From: Spirochaetaceae bacterium UBA6089
GTDB taxonomy: Bacteria > Spirochaetota > Spirochaetia > Treponematales > Rectinemataceae
DNA: 64,000 nucleotides
Reading direction: 5' to 3'
NCBI GenBank assembly: GCA_002435985.1
Contig: DIXD01000024.1
Location: 13,874-77,873, forward strand
Shown here: piece after piece, positions 26,857-36,199 of the stretch
How the letters are laid out: each line of letters begins with the position of its first letter
How positions within the stretch are numbered: position 1 is the stretch's first letter
The notes under the pieces: generated by a model
Databases searched by the model: none
The model's input: the letters and a program-made list of their open reading frames with translations, nothing else
What the model was told of the DNA's origin: nothing
Translations under genes and position numbers: made by a program

Positions 26857-28401
26857 ATGCGTATTCCGCATCCGGGCATTCGAGGCAAGATACTGATATG
26901 CCTCGTGGTGGCCCTCGCCTTTTTCCTCGTACTCACACTGATCATGCAGCATGAGTCCATGGAGCTGTCCCGACAGTATGGAGCAAGCCTTTCGAACTAC
27001 CACCTGGTGCACCGGTTTCGGCTGAATCTGAGCGCTTTTCATGCGCTCGCCGATCGTTACCTCCGCGATCCAGCCTCCGTCGCCGCCGAGGAGGTGTATG
27101 CGGGTATCTCCTTGCTAAACGCACAGTATGCGGCCTTGGTTCCGCTGGAGCATATCTCCGTCCTCGCCGAGTTCGAGGTGCGCGCGACAGGCTATGGCCT
27201 CGATGCATATCTTCCTCTTGTGTCCCGAGCAGTCGGACTTCGGGCTGGAGGTTCTCCGGACTATTACCAGGTCTTTGTCAAGGCGGCTCGGATAGAGGGC
27301 TATATCGATGTCTATCTCAACAGAATGCTCTCCGAACTCATGAGGAGCGGCGAAGAGACCTATGCGGTGCTCTCGCATAGATCCGAGATGCTCAATCGCA
27401 CCATTCTAATCTCGATGATCCTGGCGAGTATTCTCGCGATGATTGGTGTCGTGCTCGTGGCCGGGGCGATCACTGCCCCCTTAAGGAGGCTTGCCAGGGA
27501 GGCGGAGAAGCTCGCGGGAGGAGACCTCGACGCGGGGATTGTCGAGGTTCACACAAAGGACGAAGTAGAGAAACTCACACGTTCTTTTGCGACGATGGCC
27601 AAGAGCATCAAGGAGATGGTGGAGGGGCTCAAAGAGAAGGCCGCGCTCGAAAAGTTGCTCCACCAAGAGGAGCTCGCCCTCGTGAGCATGGGCAAGGCGC
27701 TGCGCGAAGCCCAGTTCATGAATCTACAGGAACAGATGAAGCCGCACTTCCTCTTCAATGCCTTGAATACCATTGCGCGCAGCGCCCTGCTCGAACAGGC
27801 ACCCAGAACCGAGGCGCTCTCCATGGGGCTGGCGACCCTTCTTCGCGCGACACTCCGGGATTCCGGCCCTCTGTCCAGTTTAGATGATGAGCTTACGATT
27901 GCACAGGCCTACCTCGAATTTCAGCACGCCCGTTTTGGATCGCGGCTGCAGTGGAACATTGATGTCCCTTCGGTACTGCGCTCCGCCAGAGTTCCCAGAC
28001 TTATGGTGCAGCCGCTCGTAGAAAACGCTGTCCGACACGGGCTCGAGCCGAAGATAGAAGGCGGTTCACTCTCCATCAAGGCTCGTATGCGCAAGGGAAA
28101 TCTCATCCTTTGGATACTCGACGACGGCGTCGGCATATCGCAAGAACGGCTTGCCGGAATCCGCACGAGTATCGCAGCGACCCTCAGTCGGATCTACGAA
28201 AGGGGGGAAACTTTTGCGGATGCTGGTGTGGACATTCCGGCAAACACCACACTTTTAGAGGGAACCGGTATTGGCCTTGCCAATCTGGCGACGCGCTTCG
28301 CCATTCTCTACGGCGGCAACGGCCGCTTCGACATTGTCTCCCGGCTGGACAGGGGCACGCTTGTCCGGGTGGTCATACCCATGGAAGGGGTGTCGGAATG
28401 A
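26857..28401 (+). CDS. YesM-type sensor histidine kinase
   Basis: A 514-residue membrane kinase of the LytS/YesM group. Membrane segments lie at about 12-32 and 178-202, bracketing an extracytoplasmic helical sensor of about 145 residues. A HAMP domain follows at about 203-255. The His_kinase domain has LQEQMKPHFLFNALNTI with the phospho-His. The ATPase domain holds PRLMVQPLVENAVRHG and LWILDDGVGI. It overlaps the AraC-type regulator gene (ATGA). YesM/YesN pairs usually control sugar or polysaccharide uptake; here the next genes are a TRAP transporter and uronate enzymes. Confidence 0.9.
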   Translation: MRIPHPGIRGKILICLVVALAFFLVLTLIMQHESMELSRQYGASLSNYHLVHRFRLNLSAFHALADRYLRDPASVAAEEVYAGISLLNAQYAALVPLEHISVLAEFEVRATGYGLDAYLPLVSRAVGLRAGGSPDYYQVFVKAARIEGYIDVYLNRMLSELMRSGEETYAVLSHRSEMLNRTILISMILASILAMIGVVLVAGAITAPLRRLAREAEKLAGGDLDAGIVEVHTKDEVEKLTRSFATMAKSIKEMVEGLKEKAALEKLLHQEELALVSMGKALREAQFMNLQEQMKPHFLFNALNTIARSALLEQAPRTEALSMGLATLLRATLRDSGPLSSLDDELTIAQAYLEFQHARFGSRLQWNIDVPSVLRSARVPRLMVQPLVENAVRHGLEPKIEGGSLSIKARMRKGNLILWILDDGVGISQERLAGIRTSIAATLSRIYERGETFADAGVDIPANTTLLEGTGIGLANLATRFAILYGGNGRFDIVSRLDRGTLVRVVIPMEGVSE

Positions 28402-29771
28402 TCCATGTCCTCGTTGCCGACGACGAGGTGCTCGAGCGCGAGGCCATGTTGCATATTCTGCGAGGAGTGGATACAGGGGAGCCTCTAGAAGTGAGCGAAG
28501 CCCTCAACGGCCTCGAAGCGCTCAAACTCGCCCAGGAACGCAAGCCCGACATAGCCTTCTTGGACATTCGTATGCCGGGTATGGATGGGCTCGACCTCGC
28601 CAAAGAATTCTCATTGCTCCCCGATCCGCCGGTCGTCATCTTGGTGACCGCATACGATTATTTTACCTATGCGCGCACGGCGCTGCGCTTCGGTGTCTTC
28701 GATTATCTCCTCAAACCCGCATCGACCGAGGATGTCCTCGGTGTCTTTTGGAGGGCTCTCCACGTCATCGCCGAAAGAAGGAAAGATGCTGCACGGCGCA
28801 GGGTGGACCAGACCGTGGCAGCGGATATACAGAAGGCTCTTTATACCGACATCTGTACGGGACTTGGCTCCGGCACCGTCAACGACGAGGAAGTCCGGCG
28901 GCTTGTCGCCCTTCAGACCGCCTCTCAGCTCGATTCTCAGACGAGCGCCGTGGGGTGGACCTGCATCGCGATTGTCGCGGGGGTGGAAAAAGGCTCTGGG
29001 AAGGTTCCTCCCTCGATCGCCTCGAGAGAATTCTCACGATTTTTCCGTGCGCTGGCAGAGCGATATCTGCTGCTCGATCTAGGCTTAGCCAACGCCGATA
29101 CTCTGCTCTTCGTTTCGCCGTTAGAGTCGAATGCTGCCCAGGTCGGGACTATGCATGTGCTCGTCGTTGTTCCGAAGTCTGGTATCGAAGGTGCGGCCGA
29201 CACAGGGGCTGCGCCACACCAGGTGTCACAGCCCCTGCGGAAACAGATCGGCGAGGGCATGGATCGCTTCTCTCAGAGATGCAACAATGCAGGAGGAATG
29301 GCTGTCAGGTTCGGTGTCGGTGTGGATGCGGAAGGTAAGGCCGGAACGGCACTGCAGACGGCAAAAATCGCGTTCAATCTTTCGAACGCAGAATACCCCA
29401 TACTGCTGTTGCATTCGGCACATGAGGTTCGGCAGGCTTGGTCGTCTACCACATCCATCTCGGCACGTGCGGTGATGTGGCTTAAGGAGCATTTCATGGA
29501 GAGTGTCGGTATCCAAGACCTTGCGCGCTCGCTTGGGCTGAACCCCTCATACCTTTCACGCATCCTCAAGAAAGAGCTCGGCATAGGTTTCGGAGAGACG
29601 CTCGCGCGCATCCGTATCGCCTACGCAAAAGACATCCTGGCCGGCGGTGCGTCGGCCAAAGAGGCTTCATTTCTGGTTGGCTTTCGGGATCAGAGCTACT
29701 TCACCAAGGTTTTTCTGAAGATCGAAGGGGTGTCCCCTTCTCAGTATGTCAAGGATCTTCAATCGATCTAG
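28398..29771 (+). CDS. YesN-type response regulator with AraC DNA-binding domain
   Basis: A 457-residue regulator. The receiver (about 1-125) has VADDEVLERE, the acceptor Asp in IAFLDIRMPGMDG, a Thr in LVTAYDYF and the Lys in LLKPAS. A middle region (about 130-345) has no clear domain. The AraC-type double helix-turn-helix (about 355-457) reads IQDLARSLGLNPSYLSRILKKE and VGFRDQSYFTKVFLKIEGVSP. ATG 28398 overlaps the kinase stop. It is the likely activator of the TRAP operon that starts 135 bases downstream. Confidence 0.92.
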   Translation: MIHVLVADDEVLEREAMLHILRGVDTGEPLEVSEALNGLEALKLAQERKPDIAFLDIRMPGMDGLDLAKEFSLLPDPPVVILVTAYDYFTYARTALRFGVFDYLLKPASTEDVLGVFWRALHVIAERRKDAARRRVDQTVAADIQKALYTDICTGLGSGTVNDEEVRRLVALQTASQLDSQTSAVGWTCIAIVAGVEKGSGKVPPSIASREFSRFFRALAERYLLLDLGLANADTLLFVSPLESNAAQVGTMHVLVVVPKSGIEGAADTGAAPHQVSQPLRKQIGEGMDRFSQRCNNAGGMAVRFGVGVDAEGKAGTALQTAKIAFNLSNAEYPILLLHSAHEVRQAWSSTTSISARAVMWLKEHFMESVGIQDLARSLGLNPSYLSRILKKELGIGFGETLARIRIAYAKDILAGGASAKEASFLVGFRDQSYFTKVFLKIEGVSPSQYVKDLQSI

Positions 29772-29906
29772 TCAAATCCTTTCGGCGAGCATCAAATTAC
29801 CAACGGTGCGCAACGAACTACCACACCACATTGCACATTTGCTTCCTATAATGTCCTATAATAACTCAGATTGCAGAAACTCTGCAGTCATTAAGGAGGT
29901 TTGCGT

Positions 29907-30884
29907 ATGAAGACCATGCAGAAGGTGGCTCTTATTCTGATGCTCGTCCTTTTCCCTGTCATGCTGTTCGCTCAGACAAAACCGATCGTGCTGCGGCTCG
30001 CCGAGACTCATCCGAAGGGCTATCCTACGGAGCTGGGCGATGAGGAGTTTGCTCGTCTCGTCAAAGAGCGATCGAATGGCCGCATCATCATCGAGGTGTA
30101 TCCGGGCTCTCAGCTCGGCGAGGAAAAGGCGGTGATCGAGCAGGTCCAGTTCGGAGGTATCGATCTTACCCGCGTATCGATCAGTCCGCTCGCGAGCTTT
30201 GTACCGAAGCTCAATGCGTTCCAAATGCCCTATCTCTACAGAGATGCCGACCATATGTGGAAGGTGCTGAAAGGGGATATCGGCAAGGAACTGCTGGCAA
30301 GCCTGGAGCCCTTCGGTTTCATCGGCCTGGGCTGGTTCGATGGGGGAGCGCGGAGCTTCTACAATAGTAAGAAAGCGGTCCGCACTCCGGCCGATCTCAA
30401 AGGCCTGAAAATCAGGGTCCAGGAGAGCGAGCTTATGCTTGACCTCGTCCGTTCCTTCGGCGCTATTCCCACCCCGATGCCCTATGGCGAAGTCTATTCC
30501 GGTCTCCAGACCGGGGTCATCGACGGCGCCGAGAACAACCCGCCATCATACTATTCCGCAAGCCACTATGAAGTCGCGAAATACTATACCCTCGACGAGC
30601 ATACCAAGGTTCCCGAAATCGTCATCGGTTCCAAGATTTCGCTTGGTAGGCTTTCGAAGGCAGATCAAGAGCTGATCAGGCAGGCCGCCTTCGATTCCAT
30701 CGACTATCAGCGCGCCCAGTGGGATGCCTATGTGAAGCTCTCGATGGACAAGGTCACGGCCGCCGGCTGCACCATCATCCCCGTGCCGGATAAGACCGAG
30801 TGGATGAAGGCTGTGGAGCCTATGTACCTGAAGCAGCCCAAGGAGATCCAGGACCTCGTTGCCCGCATTCGTGCGGTCAAGTGA
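29907..30884 (+). CDS. dctP: TRAP transporter solute-binding protein, DctP family
   Basis: A 325-residue periplasmic binding protein. The signal peptide (VALILMLVLFPVMLFAQ) is followed by LRLAETHPKGYPTELG and the carboxylate-clamp region LKGLKIRVQESELM, which contains the conserved Arg. GLQTGVIDGAENNP is the diagnostic segment. This group often binds hexuronates, and the cluster with uronate enzymes supports that. TAAGGAGGT lies 7 bases before the ATG. Upstream, two direct copies of tcctataat (29846-29862) may contain the -10 box. A hairpin after the stop would let this protein be made in excess of the permease. Confidence 0.92.
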   Translation: MKTMQKVALILMLVLFPVMLFAQTKPIVLRLAETHPKGYPTELGDEEFARLVKERSNGRIIIEVYPGSQLGEEKAVIEQVQFGGIDLTRVSISPLASFVPKLNAFQMPYLYRDADHMWKVLKGDIGKELLASLEPFGFIGLGWFDGGARSFYNSKKAVRTPADLKGLKIRVQESELMLDLVRSFGAIPTPMPYGEVYSGLQTGVIDGAENNPPSYYSASHYEVAKYYTLDEHTKVPEIVIGSKISLGRLSKADQELIRQAAFDSIDYQRAQWDAYVKLSMDKVTAAGCTIIPVPDKTEWMKAVEPMYLKQPKEIQDLVARIRAVK

Positions 30885-30904
30885 GCCTTGCAACATCATG
30901 CATA

Positions 30905-30930
30905 GGGCCGCGCGACACACTGCGCGGCCC
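30905..30930 (+). terminator. Hairpin between dctP and dctQ, probable partial terminator
   Basis: A perfect 9-bp stem (gggccgcgc / gcgcggccc) with an 8-base loop and then ttta lies 20 bases after the dctP stop. The weak T run suggests partial read-through, which would raise binding-protein dosage over the membrane subunits. Confidence 0.75.
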
Positions 30931-30968
30931 TTTACGTTATTGTTTTGCCCGAGCCCTCGAGGTGTGAT

Positions 30969-31514
30969 ATGAAGAAGTTTATTGTTTCGGCAGTGACGCT
31001 GATCCACATTCTGCTTATAAATCTTTCCATGATCATGATCGTGGCCATGTTGCTCTTGGTGTTTGCGAATGTGGTGCTCCGCTATGTCTTCAATAGCGGC
31101 ATATTCTGGTCGGAGGAGATAGCCCTTGTCTTGGAGGTGTGGTTCATTTTCCTCTCACTGGGGCTCGGCGTAAAGCACCGATTGCATTTTTCGATCAACC
31201 TCATGCCGCGCGAGAAAATTTCCGCATGGCTTAATCGGGCTCTCGATCTGCTGTCCGATATCGTGTTCATCGTCATTGGGGCGGTCATGATACTTTACGG
31301 AAGCAGACTTGTGCAATTTACGATGCGCTCGATTATGCCGGCGACGAAGTTGCCGGCCGGCATTCTGTACCTCGTCCTCCCTATCTCGGGCTTTGTCGTC
31401 ATTGTCGAGGCTCTCTTTCACATTTTCGGGTTCACCATGTTCGACGAGAAGATCGACGCGTATTTTTCCGGCAAGGGCGGAACACTGAAGGACATTTTCA
31501 GGAGCGAAGCATAA
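30969..31514 (+). CDS. dctQ: TRAP transporter small permease, DctQ family
   Basis: A 181-residue membrane protein with four hydrophobic helices (about 13-40, 52-70, 92-115 and 130-152). The family pattern is VFANVVLRYVFNSGIFWSEE, and the second helix region has LSLGLGVKHRLH. ATG 30969 is chosen because GAGGTG precedes it and the first helix starts there. Its stop overlaps the DctM start by one base. It pairs with DctM in the sodium-driven importer; DctP delivers the solute. Confidence 0.9.
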   Translation: MKKFIVSAVTLIHILLINLSMIMIVAMLLLVFANVVLRYVFNSGIFWSEEIALVLEVWFIFLSLGLGVKHRLHFSINLMPREKISAWLNRALDLLSDIVFIVIGAVMILYGSRLVQFTMRSIMPATKLPAGILYLVLPISGFVVIVEALFHIFGFTMFDEKIDAYFSGKGGTLKDIFRSEA

Positions 31515-32815
31515 TGGATACGACGATTGCGACCACAATACTCCTGGGTGGGTTTATCCTGCTTCTGCTGCTGAGGATCCCCATAACGTTCTCGCTTGCG
31601 GCTGCCTCCATAGCGACGGCCATCTATTTGAATATACCGCTCATGTCGATCGTTCAACAGATGGTGCAAGGGGTCAAATCCTTTTCACTGCTCGCAATTC
31701 CCTTTTTCATCCTTGCCGGCGAAATGATGGGGCGCGGCGGCATTGCGGAGAAAATCATCAACCTCGCGAATGTGCTCGTCGGCAGGATCCGCGGCGGGCT
31801 TGGCATGGTGAACGTCGTGGACAGCATGTTCTTCGGCGGCATCTCGGGTTCTTCGGTCGCCGACGTCGCCTCGACGGGCACCATCATCATCCCTCTTATG
31901 AAAAAGAAGGGGTACGACGACGACTTTTCGGTGGCCATCACGGTCACAAGCTCCACGCAGGGGATCATCATTCCGCCGAGCCACAACATGATCATCTACT
32001 CAGTTGCCGCCGGCGGCGTCTCAGTCGGGCGCCTCTTCCTCGCAGGATACCTGCCGGGCATTCTGCTCGGAATATCCCTCGGCGTCATCGTCTATGTCAT
32101 TTCAGTGAAGAGAAACTACCCAAAGGAAAGAAAATATTCGTTCAAAGAGGGGGTGAAGATCTTCCTCGATTCCTTCTTGGGGCTGCTCACTGCCCTCATC
32201 ATTATAGTCGGCGTCATCTCCGGTATATTTACCGCCACGGAGTCGGCTGCGGTCGCAGCGGTCTATGCGTTCATCATAACATTCTTCGTCTACCGGCAGA
32301 TACCGCTTAAGGAGTTCAGGGGAATTCTCTACGGCACGCTCAAAACCCTCACGATGGTGATGACGCTGATCGCCTCTGCAAGCGCATTTTCATGGCTCAT
32401 GGCGTACCTGCGCATTCCCGCGATGGCAACCGAGTTCCTGCTGTCGATTACGGACAACAAGATTCTGTTGCTGATGCTCATCAATGTGCTTCTGCTGCTT
32501 ATGGGTATGATCATGGACATGGCACCTCTCATTCTCATCGTGACGCCGATTCTGTATCCGGTGGTTGTCGACAAATTGGGAATGTCGCCGATTCATTTCG
32601 GCATTATGCTGATGCTCAATCTCGCCATAGGGCTTTGTACGCCGCCTGTCGGTTCCGCCCTGTTTGTGGGATGCGCCATAGGAAAAATTTCGATCGAAAA
32701 GGCGACAAAGGCGATGATACCGTTCTATATCGCCATGATTGTGGTTTTGTTCCTCGTGACGTATATTCCACAGATAACGATGTTCCTGCCCAACCTCATC
32801 ATGCCTGGAGGCTAA
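31514..32815 (+). CDS. dctM: TRAP transporter large permease, DctM family
   Basis: A 433-residue membrane protein with about 12 hydrophobic segments, the ion-coupled translocating subunit. Family segments include IPFFILAGEMMGRGGIAEKIINLA, shown here only in part as IPFFILAGEMMGRGG, then FFGGISGSSVADVASTG and TPPVGSALFVGCAIG. Its ATG shares the last base of the dctQ stop. The downstream SDR gene begins 91 bases later. Confidence 0.93.
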   Translation: MDTTIATTILLGGFILLLLLRIPITFSLAAASIATAIYLNIPLMSIVQQMVQGVKSFSLLAIPFFILAGEMMGRGGIAEKIINLANVLVGRIRGGLGMVNVVDSMFFGGISGSSVADVASTGTIIIPLMKKKGYDDDFSVAITVTSSTQGIIIPPSHNMIIYSVAAGGVSVGRLFLAGYLPGILLGISLGVIVYVISVKRNYPKERKYSFKEGVKIFLDSFLGLLTALIIIVGVISGIFTATESAAVAAVYAFIITFFVYRQIPLKEFRGILYGTLKTLTMVMTLIASASAFSWLMAYLRIPAMATEFLLSITDNKILLLMLINVLLLLMGMIMDMAPLILIVTPILYPVVVDKLGMSPIHFGIMLMLNLAIGLCTPPVGSALFVGCAIGKISIEKATKAMIPFYIAMIVVLFLVTYIPQITMFLPNLIMPGG

Positions 32816-32906
32816 GGGAGCGCGGAAGGTTGTGTGTCCGGCGTTCGACATTGGCGTGTGTTGAAGTCTGTGCGGGCGCGGGCAGCGCAAAGGAAGGAGT
32901 GTTTCT

Positions 32907-33734
32907 ATGTCGTTTGTGGAGTCTCTTTTTGGGTTGCGTGGAAGTATTGCGGTGGTGACGGGGGGAGGCGGGGCCTTGCCCTCTTCGATTGCCGTCGCCT
33001 TTGCCAAGGCAGGGGCCAAGGTGGCGCTCTGGGGCCGCGGGGCGCATCACCCTATGGCCGAAGCCGCCGAGCAGGTCAAAAGGCAGGCGGAGATAGCTCC
33101 CGATAGCTCCGATGTGGTGGGGATTACGGTGGATACGGTGTCGGGCGCGGCCTGCGAGGCGGCCTTCGATGCGACGCTAGCCTCGCTCGGCATGCCCGAT
33201 ATCCTCCTCAATGGCGTCGGTGGAAACATGGGCCGAAGTAGTTTTCTCGACTTCGACGAAAAAGTGTTCGAGGATGTCCTCAGACTCAATCTTATGGCGG
33301 GGCTCATGGTGCCTTCTCGGGTATTCGCGCGGCGCTGGATCGAGGCAGGTGTCAAGGGTTCGATGATCAATATGACCTCAATGGCGAGCTATAAGGGCCT
33401 TTCTGCGGTCTGGGCGTACGATGCCGCCAAGGCGGGAGTGCTCAACCTTACGCAAGCGCTGGCCAAAGAGCTCGCCCCTCATGGCATACGGGTGAATGCG
33501 GTAGCGCCGGGCTTTTTTGTGGGCAACCAGAACCGCGCGCTGCTCTTCGACGAGAAGACTGGCAATCTTACGGCCCGGGGCCAGGCGATCATCGCGCGCA
33601 CGCCCTTTGGCCGCTTCGGCGAATATGAGGAGCTCTGGGGGGCGGTGCTGTATCTGGCGAGTTCGAAGGCCGCAGGATTTGTGACTGGGGTCAGCATCCC
33701 CGTCGACGGCGGATATCTCAGCGACAATATATGA
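32907..33734 (+). CDS. SDR-family oxidoreductase, probable fructuronate/mannonate oxidoreductase
   Basis: A 275-residue NAD(P)-dependent enzyme of the classical short-chain dehydrogenase family. The nucleotide-binding motif is VVTGGGGALPSSIAVAF, slightly altered from TGxxxGxG. The structural motif is NGVGGN, and the catalytic set is Ser in NMTSMASYKG with YDAAK. The C-terminal VTGVSIPVDGGYL is typical. AAGGAAGGAG precedes the ATG. Some bacteria use an SDR enzyme, in place of UxuB, to reduce fructuronate to mannonate. Its position between the TRAP transporter and uxaC makes that the best guess; other polyol or keto-acid substrates are possible. Confidence 0.75.
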   Translation: MSFVESLFGLRGSIAVVTGGGGALPSSIAVAFAKAGAKVALWGRGAHHPMAEAAEQVKRQAEIAPDSSDVVGITVDTVSGAACEAAFDATLASLGMPDILLNGVGGNMGRSSFLDFDEKVFEDVLRLNLMAGLMVPSRVFARRWIEAGVKGSMINMTSMASYKGLSAVWAYDAAKAGVLNLTQALAKELAPHGIRVNAVAPGFFVGNQNRALLFDEKTGNLTARGQAIIARTPFGRFGEYEELWGAVLYLASSKAAGFVTGVSIPVDGGYLSDNI

Positions 33735-33758
33735 CAATATTTATTGAGGGAGGGCAGC

Positions 33759-35198
33759 ATGGCCCAATTTCTGGATGAGAATTTCCTGCTGAAAAACGAA
33801 ACGGCAAAACGGCTCTTCTTTCATGTTGCGAAGGATCTGCCGATCTTCGATTATCATTGCCATCTGTCCCCGAAGGCGATCGCCGAGGATGAGCCTTTCG
33901 ATGACATCGCGCGCATGTGGCTCGAGGGGGATCATTACAAATGGCGAATCATGAGGGCGAACGGAGAGCCTGAATCGCTCTGTGGCGGTGCTGGCCCATG
34001 GGATGAGAAATTCGTTGCGTACGCCCGTGCTCTTTTGAGAGCCGCGGGGAATCCCCTTCTCCATTGGTCGCATTTGGAGTTGCAGAGAATCTTCGGCATC
34101 TCTGATGTGCTGACACCGCAGAATGCTCTCGAAATTAGGCAAAAGGCAAACCGCCTGCTCGCCGCCGGAAGGATCAGCCCGCGCTCTCTTCTTGTGCAAT
34201 TCAATGTGAAGGTTCTGTGTACGACGGATGACCCTGTCGATGATCTGCACTGGCACAGGACGATCGCCGAAGAACAGAAGAAGGGCTCCGCGTTTCAGAC
34301 AAAGGTGCTCCCCGCCTTCCGTCCGGACAAGGCGTTGAATACGAGCGATATCGCCGCATGGAACAAGTACGTCGATGAGCTCGGCAGGGCTGCCGGTGTC
34401 GACATCGATGCGTACCCTTCTCTGCTCGAGGCACTTGCGAAACGTCACGACTACTTTCACTCGATGGGCTGCAGGCTTTCGGACCACGCGCTCCTCGTGC
34501 CGCCCTATGTGCCGGCTTCGGATGCGGACCTCGATGCCATCGTGAAAAAGGGCCGAGGAGGGAACTCGCTTTCTTCTGTGGAACAGGAAAAGCTGGCGAC
34601 GGCTCTACTCCTGCATTGTGCGCGCCTGAATGCGCAGAAAGGTTGGACGATGCAGCTGCATATTGCAGCGCTCAGAAACGTCAATCCGAGACTGTTCCGG
34701 GCCTTAGGTCCGGACGTGGGCGGCGATAGCACGTCCGACGCCCCTATCGTGGCACCGCTCGCCAGTTTTCTAGGAGCCTTGGAGGGAGAGGACGCGCTTC
34801 CAAAGACTATTCTCTATTCACTCGATCCTTCGAAGCACAATCCTCTTGCGACGCTCGCGGCGAGTTTTGCCGGAACATCGCCAGAGGCCACGGTTTCGCA
34901 GGTAGCGGGCAAGGTGCAGCTCGGTGCCGCATGGTGGTTCAACGATCAGAAAGATGGTATGGAGCGCCACCTCAGGGAGTATGCTGGGGTAGGGCTCATC
35001 GGTGCGTGGGTGGGGATGCTGACCGATTCCCGCTCCTTTATGTCGTTTCCTCGGCACGAATACTTCAGGCGCATCCTCTGCAATACAGTCGGAGAGTGGG
35101 TGGATGCCGGCGAGTTGCCCGATGACCCGGTGTACACAGACCAGCTCGTGCGCAGCATCTGTTGGGAAAATGCAGTCAATTATTTTGAAATGCCGTAA
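33759..35198 (+). CDS. uxaC: Uronate isomerase
   Basis: A 479-residue amidohydrolase-fold enzyme that converts glucuronate to fructuronate and galacturonate to tagaturonate. Signature segments are LPIFDYHCHLSPKAIAED (the HxH metal motif), LCTTDDPVDDL, MQLHIAALRNVN, and MLTDSRSFMSFPRHEYFRR near the end. Length matches UxaC (about 470). ATG 33759 is chosen because GAGGGAGGG precedes it; ATG 33744 lacks a site. With uxaE and the SDR gene it gives the steps from either hexuronate toward mannonate. Mannonate dehydratase and KDG kinase/aldolase are not in the window. Confidence 0.95.
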   Translation: MAQFLDENFLLKNETAKRLFFHVAKDLPIFDYHCHLSPKAIAEDEPFDDIARMWLEGDHYKWRIMRANGEPESLCGGAGPWDEKFVAYARALLRAAGNPLLHWSHLELQRIFGISDVLTPQNALEIRQKANRLLAAGRISPRSLLVQFNVKVLCTTDDPVDDLHWHRTIAEEQKKGSAFQTKVLPAFRPDKALNTSDIAAWNKYVDELGRAAGVDIDAYPSLLEALAKRHDYFHSMGCRLSDHALLVPPYVPASDADLDAIVKKGRGGNSLSSVEQEKLATALLLHCARLNAQKGWTMQLHIAALRNVNPRLFRALGPDVGGDSTSDAPIVAPLASFLGALEGEDALPKTILYSLDPSKHNPLATLAASFAGTSPEATVSQVAGKVQLGAAWWFNDQKDGMERHLREYAGVGLIGAWVGMLTDSRSFMSFPRHEYFRRILCNTVGEWVDAGELPDDPVYTDQLVRSICWENAVNYFEMP

Positions 35199-35215
35199 CA
35201 ATAATCACAACACGT

Positions 35216-35253
35216 ATGAGGGCTCCGCGACCAGCTGGCCGCGGAGCCCTCAT
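35216..35253. terminator. Bidirectional hairpin between uxaC and ugpE
   Basis: A perfect 14-bp stem (atgagggctccgcg and its complement) with a 10-base loop lies between two convergent genes. T runs are weak on both sides, so it may act by structure or in both directions. Confidence 0.75.
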
Positions 35254-35306
35254 CGCATAGGGGCATAGTCAAGGACATAGCGCAGGTGCCGCCACCTTGT
35301 GCGCTG

Positions 35307-36182
35307 CTATTTTTCTGTCTCCGTCATGCCTGCGATAAACTGTTTCTGCATGAGTACCACCACGATGACGGGCGGTAACATGGCCAGCAAGGTCGTCGCC
35401 ATAGCGATCTGCCACTCGATCTGGACATCCGCCCCGGACATCATTCGGTTGATGCCGATGAGCAGTGTATAGAATTCGGGTTTTGTCGTGATCAACAGCG
35501 GCCAGAGGTACTGGTTCCACCCATAGATAAACTGAATGACGAACATGGCGGCGATGGGCGTACGGGTCATGGGCGCAAGGATGTGGCGGAAGAACTGCAT
35601 CGGTGTCGCACCGTCGATCTGTGAGGCCTCGGCGATCTCACGCGGAATCGACATGAAGAATTGTCTAAAGAGGAAGACTGCGGTCGCCGACACGATCATG
35701 GGCAAGATGAGGCCGGCGTAGGTGTTCAGCATGCCGAGGTCAGAAATGACCTTGTAGGTCGGCATGATACGCACTTCGACCGGCAGCATGAGCGTGATGA
35801 AGATGCTCCAAAAACAGAAGTTTCTGAGCGGAAAATTGAAAAAGACGATGGCGAAGGCCGCCAGAAGTGAGACAATGATTTTGCCTGTGGAGATGCCGAG
35901 GGCCATGATGAGCGAGTTCTTCATCATGACGAGGACGGGGGTGCCCATGTTTTTGGTGCCTTCGAAGAGAGCTTGGCGATAATTTTCGATAAGGTGCGGA
36001 CCGATGCCGAGCGGCATGGGCGCGGCCTGAATTTCGGCGCTCGTGTGTGACGAAGCAGAAAAAATGAAATAAATCGGGAAAATGATAATCGCGATGCCGA
36101 TCCAGAGCACGATGTGCGGGAAGAGCCCCTTGATCACCTTTGTACGGTGTGCGGCTTTATTGATGCGCTGTTCTGCTGTCAT
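35307..36182 (-). CDS. ugpE: ABC sugar-type permease, UgpE-like
   Basis: A 291-residue inner-membrane protein with six hydrophobic segments. The EAA coupling loop is EIAEASQIDGATPMQFF. The C-terminal IEWQIAMATTLLAMLPP and QKQFIAGMTETEK match UgpE, the glycerol-3-phosphate importer subunit, more closely than MalG. The gene lies 17 bases after ugpA. It is the last gene of the operon and is followed by the shared hairpin. No ATPase gene follows, so the importer must borrow one. Confidence 0.88.
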   Translation of the reverse strand: MTAEQRINKAAHRTKVIKGLFPHIVLWIGIAIIIFPIYFIFSASSHTSAEIQAAPMPLGIGPHLIENYRQALFEGTKNMGTPVLVMMKNSLIMALGISTGKIIVSLLAAFAIVFFNFPLRNFCFWSIFITLMLPVEVRIMPTYKVISDLGMLNTYAGLILPMIVSATAVFLFRQFFMSIPREIAEASQIDGATPMQFFRHILAPMTRTPIAAMFVIQFIYGWNQYLWPLLITTKPEFYTLLIGINRMMSGADVQIEWQIAMATTLLAMLPPVIVVVLMQKQFIAGMTETEK

Positions 36183-36199
36183 ACGTACTTCCTCCCGCC

